Part shown: positions 19,094 through 26,037 of the stretch, piece by piece
How the letters are laid out: each line of letters starts with the position of its first letter
Numbering within the stretch: the first letter of the stretch is position 1
Origin: Flavobacteriales bacterium
Lineage (GTDB): Bacteria; Bacteroidota; Bacteroidia; UBA10329
Assembly: GCA_016124845.1 (NCBI GenBank)
Contig: WGMW01000058.1
Location: forward strand, 1 to 45,173
Length of the DNA stretch: 45,173 nt
Direction of reading: 5' to 3'
Notes under the pieces: generated by a model
Databases searched by the model: none
The model's input: the letters and a program-made list of their open reading frames with translations, nothing else
Told to the model about the DNA's origin: nothing
Translations under genes and position numbers: made by a program

Positions 19094-19957
19094 ATGTTTG
19101 ACGATATTTGGCAAGTGTCAACTTTAACGTTCCTTCTGGTGCTTTCGAGCGCGCTGCTGCACGCATCATGGAACTTCATCGCCAAGAAACACGCTGGCAA
19201 TTACAGCATCATTTACCTTTCGTTCTGCATCAGTTCGGTCATCACAACCTTGCTTGCCATTCCACATTTGCGGGAAGTTGAATTGAACCCAAACCTTATC
19301 GTCCTTCTCATCGCCACAGGCGTGTTTCATGCGGTTTACGGATTTGTACTGACGTTCACGTATAAGAATGGCGACATCAGCACACTTTATCCAATTGTTC
19401 GCGGAAGCGGAATTGCAGGCGCGGTGATTCTTTCGCTGGTTATTCTGCACGAAATTGTAAACACTACTTCAGCTTCGGGCGTTGCGATGGTGGTTTCAGG
19501 AATCGCCATTCTTTCCTATCGGAGAAATAGGAAAGCGACATCCCCGAAGGGAATCTTTCTTGCGCTGATCTGCGGCTCGCTCATTATGAGCTACACCATT
19601 ATGGACAAATTGCTGGTGGCGAAAATCCATCCGATACCCGTTCTGGCGGCTTCGCAGGTTATTTCTGCACTGATGTTTTTGCCCTACGTGCTGAAAAGCC
19701 GAAGGGCTGAAATGCGATTGACTTTGAGAACGTTGATGAAGCCGACCATTGCCATCAGCATCATTGCAACCAGCAGTTACCTCATCATATTATATGTGAT
19801 GCAAATTGCGCCTGTCAGTCGGATTGTTGCGGTACGCGAGGCTTCGGTTGTCTTTGGCGCCATTGCGGGTTACGCGCTTCTGAAAGAGGATTTCAGTAAA
19901 ACCCGCCTGATCGGTGTGGTGTTTGTAATGCTGGGAATAATTCTTGTAAAGCTCTGA
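19094..19957 (+). CDS. EamA-family (DMT superfamily) membrane transporter
   Basis: A 287-residue inner-membrane protein with about ten hydrophobic segments in two repeats of five, as in EamA/DMT carriers. It opens with LLVLSSALLHASWNFIAKKH; the HASWN/K motif is typical for the N-terminal EamA half. The second half starts near GIFLALICGSLIMSYTIMDKLL and ends with REASVVFGAIAGYALLKEDF and VVFVMLGIILVKL, the usual family ending. The substrate cannot be predicted; family members export metabolites or amino acids. The start at 19094 is the first ATG; a later start would lose the first membrane segment. A palindromic repeat directly follows the stop. Confidence 0.9.
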   Translation: MFDDIWQVSTLTFLLVLSSALLHASWNFIAKKHAGNYSIIYLSFCISSVITTLLAIPHLREVELNPNLIVLLIATGVFHAVYGFVLTFTYKNGDISTLYPIVRGSGIAGAVILSLVILHEIVNTTSASGVAMVVSGIAILSYRRNRKATSPKGIFLALICGSLIMSYTIMDKLLVAKIHPIPVLAASQVISALMFLPYVLKSRRAEMRLTLRTLMKPTIAISIIATSSYLIILYVMQIAPVSRIVAVREASVVFGAIAGYALLKEDFSKTRLIGVVFVMLGIILVKL

Positions 19958-19993
19958 CCTCCCCTGACCCCTCCTTTCAAGGAGGGGAATTGG
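19956..19993. repeat. Intergenic palindromic repeat (CCCCTCCTT stem)
   Basis: CCCCTCCTT (19968-19976) and AAGGAGGGG (19979-19987) are exact reverse complements with a 2-base centre, preceded by GACCTCCCCTGA and followed by AATTGG. It starts at the last base of the EamA stop codon. The same design occurs at 20776, 21125 and, inverted, 38541. Confidence 0.85.
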
Positions 19994-20056
19994 AAGACGA
20001 GAAAAAGTAATTTCGAACCGCCATCAAACCATATTTGAACACCTATTCCATTTATC

Positions 20057-20773
20057 ATGAGATACGTTTTTCTTCTTTCATTTTTCGTTTCCTCACTTAG
20101 CGTGAACGCACAGAACTGTCGCGGACCGATGAACCCTCGAATGTTTCAAAGCGAATTGCAACAATTGCGAGCGTTGCCGCAGGAATCAGCACGTTTCAGA
20201 ACGGCCATGCAGCAGTTCGGACCATTCTGTTTGAGCAGCGCGCAGGTCTATCAAGTATGTCGCTTGCTCGGTCAGGATCCTTACCGGATTGATTTTGCGT
20301 ATGCGAGCTATCAGAACGTGACGGACCCTCAGAATTTCTACGATGTGTATGATTCGTTTCAACTGTTCAGTAGTGCGTTCCGATTGCACGATCTGGTGGT
20401 TGGAGAGATGACAGTTGAGTTGGTCCCGATTCCGCAACCTGCCCCAACTCCCGAACCAGCACCGATTCCGCAACCCGTTTGTGAAGTGAGCCCGCAGGAC
20501 ATGGCCGAGATCACGCAATTGGTGAAAGCGGCAACCTTCAAAGATTCGATGGAAAAGCAGGCCAAGATGATGATCAAATCGAAGCAATGTTTCCGTGCTG
20601 ACCAGATCGTGGAGATCCTCAACGTATTGACGTATGATGATTCGAAATTGGCGGTTGCCAAGTACGCGTTCGATTACTGCATTGATACGCAGAACTACTA
20701 CCGCGTGGTGAATTCATTCACCTTCAAGAGCTACAAGGACGACCTGACGCAGTTTATTGAGGCGAGGAACTGA
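20057..20773 (+). CDS. DUF4476 domain protein, secreted
   Basis: A 238-residue exported protein with signal peptide MRYVFLLSFFVSSLSVNAQ. Two related helical domains follow. The first (~25-115) includes FGPFCLSSAQVYQVCRLLGQDPYRIDFAYASY and NFYDVYDSF. The second (~145-236) includes FRADQIVEILNVLTYDDSKLAVAKYAFDYC and NYYRVVNSFTFKSYKDDL. They match the DUF4476 pattern of a run of helices ending in a 'counting' segment. A Pro-rich linker (PIPQPAPTPEPAPIPQP) joins them. Cysteines recur at the same place in both. The function of DUF4476 is not known. The gene is convergent with the acyl carrier protein gene, with a palindromic repeat between them. Confidence 0.88.
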   Translation: MRYVFLLSFFVSSLSVNAQNCRGPMNPRMFQSELQQLRALPQESARFRTAMQQFGPFCLSSAQVYQVCRLLGQDPYRIDFAYASYQNVTDPQNFYDVYDSFQLFSSAFRLHDLVVGEMTVELVPIPQPAPTPEPAPIPQPVCEVSPQDMAEITQLVKAATFKDSMEKQAKMMIKSKQCFRADQIVEILNVLTYDDSKLAVAKYAFDYCIDTQNYYRVVNSFTFKSYKDDLTQFIEARN

Positions 20774-20775
20774 CA

Positions 20776-20809
20776 CACCCCTAACCCCTCTCAAGAGGGG
20801 AATTAGGAG
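20776..20809. repeat. Intergenic palindromic repeat between convergent genes
   Basis: CCCCTCT (20785-20791) and AGAGGGG (20794-20800) form a perfect stem, extended outward by CCTAA/AATTAGG-type pairing. It lies between the convergent DUF4476 and acyl carrier protein genes, overlaps the last codons of the latter, and could terminate transcription both ways. Confidence 0.8.
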
Positions 20810-21060
20810 TTGGCCGCAATGTAATCAGCCATGGTTTTGATGGAATAGAAAACCTCTTTTCCTTCTTCAGGATCAGCGATTTGAATGTCATATTCCTTGT
20901 TCATCAGAACGATGAGCTCCAACGCATCAATCGAGTCAAGACCGATTCCGTCATCACCGAAAAGTGGGTCGTTGGCGTCAATGTCAGAAGGCTCAAGGTC
21001 TTCCAAGTTCAGCGTTTCGATGATCTGCACTTTCAGTTTTTCAATCAACTCTTGTGACAT
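20803..21060 (-). CDS. Acyl carrier protein of the dialkylresorcinol cassette
   Basis: An 85-residue acyl carrier protein. Ser43 in GLDSID is the phosphopantetheine attachment site. The protein shows the usual four-helix pattern, with acidic helix 2 (SIDALELIVLMNKEYDIQI) and a final helix (SIKTMADYIAANS). It carries acyl chains as thioesters for the condensing enzyme encoded upstream. In Pseudomonas dar clusters an ACP (DarC) sits beside darA and darB, so the same role is inferred here. It lies ~100 bases after the dehydratase-like gene on the same strand, with a palindromic repeat in the gap. A general fatty-acid ACP is less likely because fabF/fabD neighbours are missing. Confidence 0.92.
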   Translation of the reverse strand: MSQELIEKLKVQIIETLNLEDLEPSDIDANDPLFGDDGIGLDSIDALELIVLMNKEYDIQIADPEEGKEVFYSIKTMADYIAANS

Positions 21061-21124
21061 GGCTCTGTTTTAGAATGCATTAAGGAATCTGTCGCGAATT
21101 TGTTCAATTATTTTTAATCATGCC

Positions 21125-21158
21125 GACCTCCCCCGACCCCTCCTTGCCAGGAGGGGAG
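21125..21158. repeat. Intergenic palindromic repeat inside the dar cassette
   Basis: CCCCTCCT (21137-21144) and AGGAGGGG (21149-21156) pair around TGCC, preceded by GACCTCCCCCGA. It ends 2 bases before the stop of the dehydratase-like gene. If transcribed it could attenuate the ACP gene downstream or protect the upstream mRNA end. Confidence 0.85.
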
Positions 21159-21159
21159 T

Positions 21160-21606
21160 TTAAGCGGATTCTTGGCTTAAAAAGATCTTCATTTCGCAGG
21201 ATGCGATGATGTTTTTGCCGCAATGCACCTCAGCTTCCACCACTTGCATTCCCATTACTTCGTGAAGAACGGTGACCTTGGTCTTCAGCACAGAACCAAC
21301 AGACGGCAAATCAGAAACCACGAAGTTTTTCAACGCTCCAATAAAGCCGATGGGTGGTTCTTTCTGTTCGCCACCTTCCTGCATCTGCTGCGCGAAATGA
21401 TACCCAGAACGCAAGGCTGAGGTCTGCGCAATATTCTCCATCAAACCCGAAGGAAGCAACTTTCCATCGCGAACGAAAAGATGGTTTTCCTCTACATGAA
21501 ATTCAGAAACAGATGCGTTTTCGGAATGCTCAAGTAGACCGTGAACAACCACGATCGGTTCGCGCTGCGGGATGAATTTCAGTACATCTTCGCGGCTGAC
21601 CAGCAT
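21160..21606 (-). CDS. Hotdog-fold 3-hydroxyacyl-ACP dehydratase-like protein (ApeP-like)
   Basis: A 148-residue single hotdog domain. FIPQREPIVVVHGLLEH is the usual FabZ-type start (LPHRxPFLLVD). The central helix is LLPSGLMENIAQTSALRSGYHF, where FabZ has GHFPxxPVMPGVLxxEAxAQ. The glutamate (MEN) is kept, but the catalytic His of GHFP is not seen; the site reads FVRDGKLLP. IGFIGALKNF matches the strand after the helix in the family. The missing His recalls the ApeP-type dehydratases of aryl polyene clusters, which act with partners. It starts 3 bases after the stop of the ketosynthase gene, so the two are co-translated. Confidence 0.82.
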   Translation of the reverse strand: MLVSREDVLKFIPQREPIVVVHGLLEHSENASVSEFHVEENHLFVRDGKLLPSGLMENIAQTSALRSGYHFAQQMQEGGEQKEPPIGFIGALKNFVVSDLPSVGSVLKTKVTVLHEVMGMQVVEAEVHCGKNIIASCEMKIFLSQESA

Positions 21607-21609
21607 CTT

Positions 21610-22734
21610 TCAGCAAACAGTAAGAAGTGCGTACGCGTAAGAGAAACGGGCGCTTTCCGGAACCATCAGTAGAATCTGCTGGCCTTTCTGCAGTTTCCCC
21701 GAGTTGAAGAGCTCTTCCAACATTATATAGATGGATGCAGAACCAACGTTACCAACCTGAACCAAGTTGGTGAACCACTTGTCTTCGGTGATCTCCATTC
21801 CATCCGCTTTCAGCTGATCGTAAACCTGCTGACGGAAGAAATTGGACGAAAGATGCGGCAGGAAGTAATCGACAGAAGAAACATCCAAGTTTCTGCGCTT
21901 CGCGATTTCGGTCAGGTACTTTCCACCCAGCGGGACAATCGTGCTGCTCAACAATTTCACATCCTGCTTCATGGCAAAAACGCTGTGATCCAGCCATTCT
22001 TCAGGTTCAAACTCTTTCCAACTCTTTACCGAACCGTCCTCGTTCTTATCTGCCGAAGAATACATGCACGTTTCGTACTGGTGCGCGTACGAACGGCTCT
22101 CGATCCATTCTACTTTCAACGAAAGTCCAGACTCATTCGGTTTGTCTTGCAACAAGGCTGCGCCCGAACCATCAGACAACATCCAACGCAAAAAATCCTT
22201 CTCAAAACCGATGAACGGATTGCTTTCCAACTCCGATTCAGAGCGAGATTCTGCTTCAAAATTCCGCGCCATCATCATGGGAGAAACCAACTCAGAACCA
22301 CATGTGATTGCTTTCTGCGCTTCGCCTGCCTTGATGCTCATGTAGGCATACTTCATGGCGTGGATTCCCGAACAGCAGGCACCACTTGGCGAAACGATCT
22401 CCATCTCGGCATCCAACAGTCCGTGAACCATGGCGGTGTGCGATGGTAGCGCCTGATCTGCGGCCGATGTTCCGCAGGCCAACACATCCACTTCGTTCAG
22501 TTCAACACCCAACCTTTTAATGGATTCTACCACCAACTCTGCGTTGGAATGACTGAATTTTCCATTCGGTTGCAGCGAATAGTATCGGTTTTGAATTCCG
22601 TTGTTTCTGAGTACGATCCTTCGAGCCCGCGATGGCTTTCCACCGATCATTCCAAGAACCGACTCCATTTCATCGTTCGAGATGGGTTCGTTCGGCAAGA
22701 ACTTCGCTAATCCTGTAATGTAAACTTCCTTCAA
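21610..22734 (-). CDS. darB: Beta-ketoacyl-ACP synthase III-like condensing enzyme (DarB-like)
   Basis: A 374-residue thiolase-fold enzyme. The nucleophile region is SPSGACCSGIHAMKYA; Cys121 lines up with the FabH active cysteine. The His is in DYFLPHLSSNFF and the Asn in VGNVGSASIYIMLEEL. In dialkylresorcinol biosynthesis DarB condenses two beta-keto acyl chains to a cyclohexanedione. Start: codon 1 is TTG (22734), because an in-frame TAG lies four codons upstream and the first ATG, at residue 23, would remove the opening beta-strand VYITGLAKFLP. It follows darA by 88 bases. The assignment rests on the DarA neighbour; alone it could be another KAS III. Confidence 0.85.
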   Translation of the reverse strand: MKEVYITGLAKFLPNEPISNDEMESVLGMIGGKPSRARRIVLRNNGIQNRYYSLQPNGKFSHSNAELVVESIKRLGVELNEVDVLACGTSAADQALPSHTAMVHGLLDAEMEIVSPSGACCSGIHAMKYAYMSIKAGEAQKAITCGSELVSPMMMARNFEAESRSESELESNPFIGFEKDFLRWMLSDGSGAALLQDKPNESGLSLKVEWIESRSYAHQYETCMYSSADKNEDGSVKSWKEFEPEEWLDHSVFAMKQDVKLLSSTIVPLGGKYLTEIAKRRNLDVSSVDYFLPHLSSNFFRQQVYDQLKADGMEITEDKWFTNLVQVGNVGSASIYIMLEELFNSGKLQKGQQILLMVPESARFSYAYALLTVC

Positions 22735-22822
22735 CTGCTCGGTCTAATGCGTAAATCTCGCAAGCGCGCAAAGGTATGCTTGCATACCATAAATTCAAAT
22801 AAGTAGATTCCCGTAGAATTGT

Positions 22823-23740
22823 TCACTCGCGCAGCGAATTCTGTTTGTAGTAGCGAATCTCGGAAGCCAATTCCTTTCGCTTAATGACAGAAATCAAGAA
22901 TGATGACAAGGTTGTTATTGGAGAAAGGATGAAAGCTCCAATTGGCAACAGATAGGAGAGCAAACTCACGCGGCCCAACCGTTCCTTATCGAAAAATCCT
23001 CCTTTTTTGATGAGGAAGTTGCCGTACATGTGGAACAGTTTGGTGGCGCGCTTCTCCAAGATCACCAACGATGGATTTATCTCCACGGCACCTTTCTCAT
23101 TCAGTTCTTCCTGCATGTCGGAAAGATCGTTCTGTTTCAATCGATTCAGCAGAACTTCCCCAAAACGGTTGCTCGATTCAATGTCTTCTTGAATGATTCC
23201 TGCCCGTGGGAAACCCCAGAACGGATTTTTCTTTCCGTAGAACATCCATCTTATAATGGTGATGATGCTAACGAGATTCTTGTTGCGGTCGATGAGAACG
23301 ATATTTCCGATCAGGTCCGCTTTCAGCTCTTTCAGATGTCGCTTCACACGTTCCTGAGCCAGCACCCACATGTTCCGTGAACCGATGAGTGTGACCACTT
23401 TCTTTCCATTGAAAATGCGTTTGGCTTCTTCGTTCTGAAGCAAACTCGAAATGGGAATGCTCGGATTGAGATACCAAACGGTGTAAGCCAAAATGATGAG
23501 GTCGTAATCTTTCGATGCATCCACCCCAATCGGTTTCATTTTGAATGGAATACCGAAGACCGATTCTGGAAAGGCGTTGAAGAACGACAGCCTTGTCCAA
23601 GGAAACGGGAACTGGTGTTCGGTTTCCACTTTCACGAAATCAACGTCTACCGAATCATCCTTCACCAAAGGCGAGAGGCAATGATTGGCAATATCTTTCA
23701 ATTGCCCAGTTTGCGAATAATAGAGTACGAGAACCTTCAT
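22823..23740 (-). CDS. darA: Dialkylresorcinol-forming DarA-like flavodoxin-fold protein
   Basis: A 305-residue protein whose N-terminal ~180 residues are flavodoxin-like: MKVLVLYYSQTGQLKDIA holds the phosphate-binding loop (SQTGQ), YDLIILAYTVWYLNPSIPI a second FMN loop, and VVTLIGSRNMWVLAQE a third. The C-terminal part has a hydrophobic pair of segments (LLSYLLPIGAFILSPITTLSSFLISVI), so membrane association is likely. This layout matches DarA, the enzyme that aromatises the cyclohexanedione made by DarB into a dialkylresorcinol. It is the first gene of the minus-strand cassette. Direct repeats resembling a LytTR site lie 53-82 bases upstream of its start. Confidence 0.85.
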   Translation of the reverse strand: MKVLVLYYSQTGQLKDIANHCLSPLVKDDSVDVDFVKVETEHQFPFPWTRLSFFNAFPESVFGIPFKMKPIGVDASKDYDLIILAYTVWYLNPSIPISSLLQNEEAKRIFNGKKVVTLIGSRNMWVLAQERVKRHLKELKADLIGNIVLIDRNKNLVSIITIIRWMFYGKKNPFWGFPRAGIIQEDIESSNRFGEVLLNRLKQNDLSDMQEELNEKGAVEINPSLVILEKRATKLFHMYGNFLIKKGGFFDKERLGRVSLLSYLLPIGAFILSPITTLSSFLISVIKRKELASEIRYYKQNSLRE

Positions 23741-23792
23741 TTTCTGCTAAACGACAATGATATTCACTTTTTGTCGGTTGGCGATAAACCGT

Positions 23793-23822
23793 GTCGTTTA
23801 TCCAAACGATTGTGTCGTTTGT
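23793..23822. promoter_or_regulatory. LytTR-like pair of direct repeats upstream of darA
   Basis: GTCGTTTAT (23793-23801) and GTCGTTTGT (23814-23822) are separated by 12 bases. The LytTR consensus is two copies of [TA][AC][CA]GTTN[AG][TG] 12-13 bases apart; each copy matches at seven of nine positions. An inverted AAACGACA lies at 23749-23756. The site sits between darA (minus) and a small plus-strand frame. No LytTR protein is encoded in the window. Confidence 0.4.
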
Positions 23823-23874
23823 CGGTATTTGGAAACAGAGATTGGACTGATGCAGTTAAACCAACCAGAACACG

Positions 23875-24033
23875 ATGAAACGCACCAAAAACATATCGAA
23901 AATGGAAACGGGGATGAAAAAAAGGCTGAGTGCCTCGGAACAGCGATTTGCGAACGAAATTGCCCTTATGATGAAAATGTCGTTGACCGAATTGCTACTT
24001 GTTGAAAAGACCAGGATGCCAGTAAGCGTCTGA
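23875..24033 (+). CDS. Possible small protein, 52 residues
   Basis: ATG at 23875 to TGA at 24033 encodes MKRTKNISKMETGMKKRLSA followed by SEQRFANEIALMMKMSLTEL, a basic start and an amphipathic helix-rich remainder. A strong plus-strand terminator lies 46 bases beyond the stop, which suggests that something is transcribed here in this direction. A second overlapping frame (ending at 24005) is also open but is rich in His and Cys without pattern. No family is recognised. It is divergent from darA and shares the direct-repeat site with it. Confidence 0.3.
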   Translation: MKRTKNISKMETGMKKRLSASEQRFANEIALMMKMSLTELLLVEKTRMPVSV

Positions 24034-24038
24034 GCATT

Positions 24039-24073
24039 GGAACTACAGGAATTTAGGAACTACAGGAACTTGG
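24039..24073. repeat. Tandem 17-base direct repeat
   Basis: GGAACTACAGGAATTTA is followed at once by GGAACTACAGGAACTTGG. The two copies lie between the small frame and its terminator. Purpose unknown. Confidence 0.6.
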
Positions 24074-24078
24074 AATTG

Positions 24079-24110
24079 AACGGAGGGTGCGAAATTTCGC
24101 ACCCTCCGTT
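24079..24110 (+). terminator. Strong palindromic terminator
   Basis: The 32 bases are an exact palindrome with 16-base arms (left arm AACGGAGGGTGCGAAA) and are followed by CGTTTT on the plus strand. The GAAATTTC centre is shared with the terminators at 25038 and, in shortened form, 25962. No T-run follows on the minus side, so it serves plus-strand transcription. Confidence 0.75.
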
Positions 24111-24162
24111 CGTTTTGGCATGTGTATGTCAGATAATCAACAACAGACTTCGGTTCAATTCT

Positions 24163-24170
24163 TAACTTTG
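24163..24170 (+). promoter_or_regulatory. Bacteroidota -7 promoter element
   Basis: TAACTTTG fits TAnnTTTG exactly and lies 26 bases before the ATG of the first T9SS paralogue. No clear -33 TTTG is seen. Confidence 0.6.
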
Positions 24171-24196
24171 GACTCTTAAACAACAAATTCATAATA

Positions 24197-25012
24197 ATGA
24201 AGAAAACTCTACTTTCTATTCTTGCGTTGGGTGTTGCCTTCGGTGCTTCTGCTCAGACTTTTACTCCAGCTGCCGGGTCGCCATTGGCGAACGGTGAAGT
24301 TGGAACGGCTTACTCAGAAACGATCAATGCTGCCATTCCTGCTACGACAAACGTAACGGGGCAGCAAATTCTTGATGTGCTTCCTGCTCAGGCTGTGGCA
24401 CTTGTGGGCTCTTACATCAACGCGGGTACGAGCTATCCGGTTGCAGTAACATCAACGGCACTGACAGTAGCCGGATTGCCAGCAGGATTGAGCGATGATT
24501 GTGGCGGATGTAGCGTTGCAGGTGGTGCTACGCGCGACATCGTTATTTCTGGAACTCCAACCGCTGGCGGTGGTTTTACAGTTGACATCACGTCAGAAAC
24601 AACTGGTTCTGTCGATATTACTGTTCCAATTCTTGGAACTCAAACAGTTCCGTTTGGAGGTTCATTCCAAGGACAGTCTGTACCAACTCTTCCTGGTCTG
24701 ATGGATGCCCAAGGTTACTCCATGAACGTAAGCTCTACTGGAATCAAAGAAGCGAACGAGGTTTTCTCGCTTGGTTTCTACCCGAATCCAACGGAGGGTC
24801 TTTCAACTCTTGACATCAACTCAACTGTTGCAGGTCAGGTTTCTGTTGAGGTTTACGCAATTACAGGAGCGATCATCCAAACCAACACCAGAACCATCCG
24901 CATGGGAGCCAACCGTCTTTCTTTGGATCTTTCTTCTGTTCCTGCTGGAATCTACATGATCAAGGCAGAGATCGATGGTCATCAAGCATTGATCCGTACA
25001 GTTAAAAAGTAA
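24197..25012 (+). CDS. T9SS type A sorting-domain protein, paralogue 1
   Basis: A 271-residue exported protein. Signal peptide MKKTLLSILALGVAFGASAQ. The middle part looks like an Ig-like He_PIG domain: ALTVAGLPAGLSDDCGGCSV, then GATRDIVISGTPTAGGGFTVDITSET. The C-terminal ~80 residues are a type A sorting domain (FSLGFYPNPTEGLSTLDINS, VYAITGAIIQTNTRTIRMGANR, VPAGIYMIKAEIDGHQALIR). It is the first of three tandem paralogues and the most divergent: the Cys pair reads DDCGGC, not CDATPC. It has its own promoter and terminator. Confidence 0.9.
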   Translation: MKKTLLSILALGVAFGASAQTFTPAAGSPLANGEVGTAYSETINAAIPATTNVTGQQILDVLPAQAVALVGSYINAGTSYPVAVTSTALTVAGLPAGLSDDCGGCSVAGGATRDIVISGTPTAGGGFTVDITSETTGSVDITVPILGTQTVPFGGSFQGQSVPTLPGLMDAQGYSMNVSSTGIKEANEVFSLGFYPNPTEGLSTLDINSTVAGQVSVEVYAITGAIIQTNTRTIRMGANRLSLDLSSVPAGIYMIKAEIDGHQALIRTVKK

Positions 25013-25037
25013 GTACGGACCAGGTCTTTTAAACTTG

Positions 25038-25068
25038 AAGGGGCGATGAAATTTCATCGCCCCTTTTT
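25038..25068 (+). terminator. Terminator after paralogue 1
   Basis: A 28-base exact palindrome (left arm AAGGGGCGATGAAA) is followed by TTT. It lies 26 bases past the stop of paralogue 1 and ends 16 bases before the next promoter element. Confidence 0.85.
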
Positions 25069-25083
25069 CATTTATTCATTTTG

Positions 25084-25091
25084 TACCTTTG
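25084..25091 (+). promoter_or_regulatory. Bacteroidota -7 promoter element
   Basis: TACCTTTG fits TAnnTTTG exactly and is 25 bases before the ATG at 25117. It is preceded by a T-rich stretch but no clear -33 TTTG. It lies between a terminator and paralogue 2, so the tandem genes are separately transcribed. Confidence 0.65.
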
Positions 25092-25116
25092 CACAGTACA
25101 TAATTATTTTTCTACC

Positions 25117-25938
25117 ATGAAAAGAACCCTACTTTCTATTTTGACGCTGAGTGCCGCATTTGCAGTGAACGCTCAGGTTTACAATCCTTCTGCATCGGCA
25201 CTTCCTTCGGGAACAATTAATGAGGCGTATGCAGGTCAGGTTATCAATTTCACCGTTCCGTTGACCTCTACTGTTGATGGAGCTACTGTTGGTTCGGCTG
25301 TAGCCGCTGCATTCCCTCAAGCTGCCGCCATAACAGGTCTGCTTGGTGGCCAGTCGTTCCCATTGAACGTGCAGTCTGTAACGCTTTCTGTTACCGGGCT
25401 ACCTGCCGGAGTGACCGCCACTTGCGATGCCACCCCATGTACCTATGTGGCCGGGGCGAGCGGAAGCATTACGCTTGCAGGTACGCCAACTCAGGCCGGT
25501 AATTTCACCATCGATATTACATCATTGACCTCTGGAGAGGCCGATCTTTCAGCATTTGCTGGGGCACTTTCCGGATTTGGGATCCCATCAACGTTTGCCA
25601 TTCCTCAACCGATCCCTGGTGCTTTGGATGAAACTGGCTATACCATGAATGTAAATGACCCGAATGGAATTGAAGAGGCCAACGAGGTGTTCTCGTTAAG
25701 TCTTTACCCGAACCCAACTCAGGGTGTTTCTATTCTGGATGTGAATTCAACTGTTTCGGGCTTGGCAATTGTGGAAGTTTACTCTATCACAGGTGCATTG
25801 GTTCAAACAGACACCAAGTCGATCCGTTTGGGAAGTAACCGCATCAACCTTGATATGACCGCACTTCCATCTGGAATTTATTTGGTGAGATCTGACATCA
25901 ACGGACACCAAGCGCTTGTCCGCGTTCAGAAAAACTGA
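25117..25938 (+). CDS. T9SS type A sorting-domain protein, paralogue 2
   Basis: A 273-residue exported protein. The ATG at 25117 begins MKRTLLSILTLSAAFAVNAQ, a signal peptide like that of paralogue 1; an in-frame start 12 codons upstream would lie over the promoter and is rejected. Domain order is the same: an N-terminal strand-rich region (SGTINEAYAGQVINFTVPLT), an Ig-like part (LSVTGLPAGVTATCDATPC, SGSITLAGTPTQAGNFTIDI) and a type A sorting domain (FSLSLYPNPTQGVSILDVNS to GIYLVRSDINGHQALVRVQK). The CDATPC pair may be a disulfide. It is much closer to paralogue 3 than to paralogue 1. Surface function unknown. Confidence 0.9.
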   Translation: MKRTLLSILTLSAAFAVNAQVYNPSASALPSGTINEAYAGQVINFTVPLTSTVDGATVGSAVAAAFPQAAAITGLLGGQSFPLNVQSVTLSVTGLPAGVTATCDATPCTYVAGASGSITLAGTPTQAGNFTIDITSLTSGEADLSAFAGALSGFGIPSTFAIPQPIPGALDETGYTMNVNDPNGIEEANEVFSLSLYPNPTQGVSILDVNSTVSGLAIVEVYSITGALVQTDTKSIRLGSNRINLDMTALPSGIYLVRSDINGHQALVRVQKN

Positions 25939-25961
25939 GACTGATAACAACTTTGAACAGG

Positions 25962-25989
25962 AAGGGCGGTGAAATTCACCGCCCTTTTT
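25962..25989 (+). terminator. Terminator after paralogue 2
   Basis: AAGGGCGGTGAA (25962-25973) and TTCACCGCCCTT (25975-25986) pair exactly around one base and run on into TTT. It has the same design as the terminator at 25038. Confidence 0.85.
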
Positions 25990-26010
25990 CGTTGGTCAAA
26001 TCCGAACGTT

Positions 26011-26018
26011 TAGCTTTA
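26011..26018 (+). promoter_or_regulatory. Possible -7 promoter element for paralogue 3
   Basis: TAGCTTTA matches TAnnTTTG at all but the last base and lies 19 bases before the ATG at 26038, soon after the preceding terminator. Confidence 0.4.
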
Positions 26019-26037
26019 CGGTCGAATTCTGAGTACA

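Noticed and set aside
22823-23740. DarA-like protein as a simple flavodoxin or NAD(P)H dehydrogenase
   Set aside because: It is about twice the length of a flavodoxin, has a C-terminal hydrophobic part and is adjacent to a DarB-like ketosynthase and an ACP.
23757-24005. 82-codon plus-strand frame overlapping the small frame at 23875
   Set aside because: It starts over the direct-repeat site and has scattered His and Cys without a pattern; the overlapping 52-codon frame is the better, though weak, candidate.
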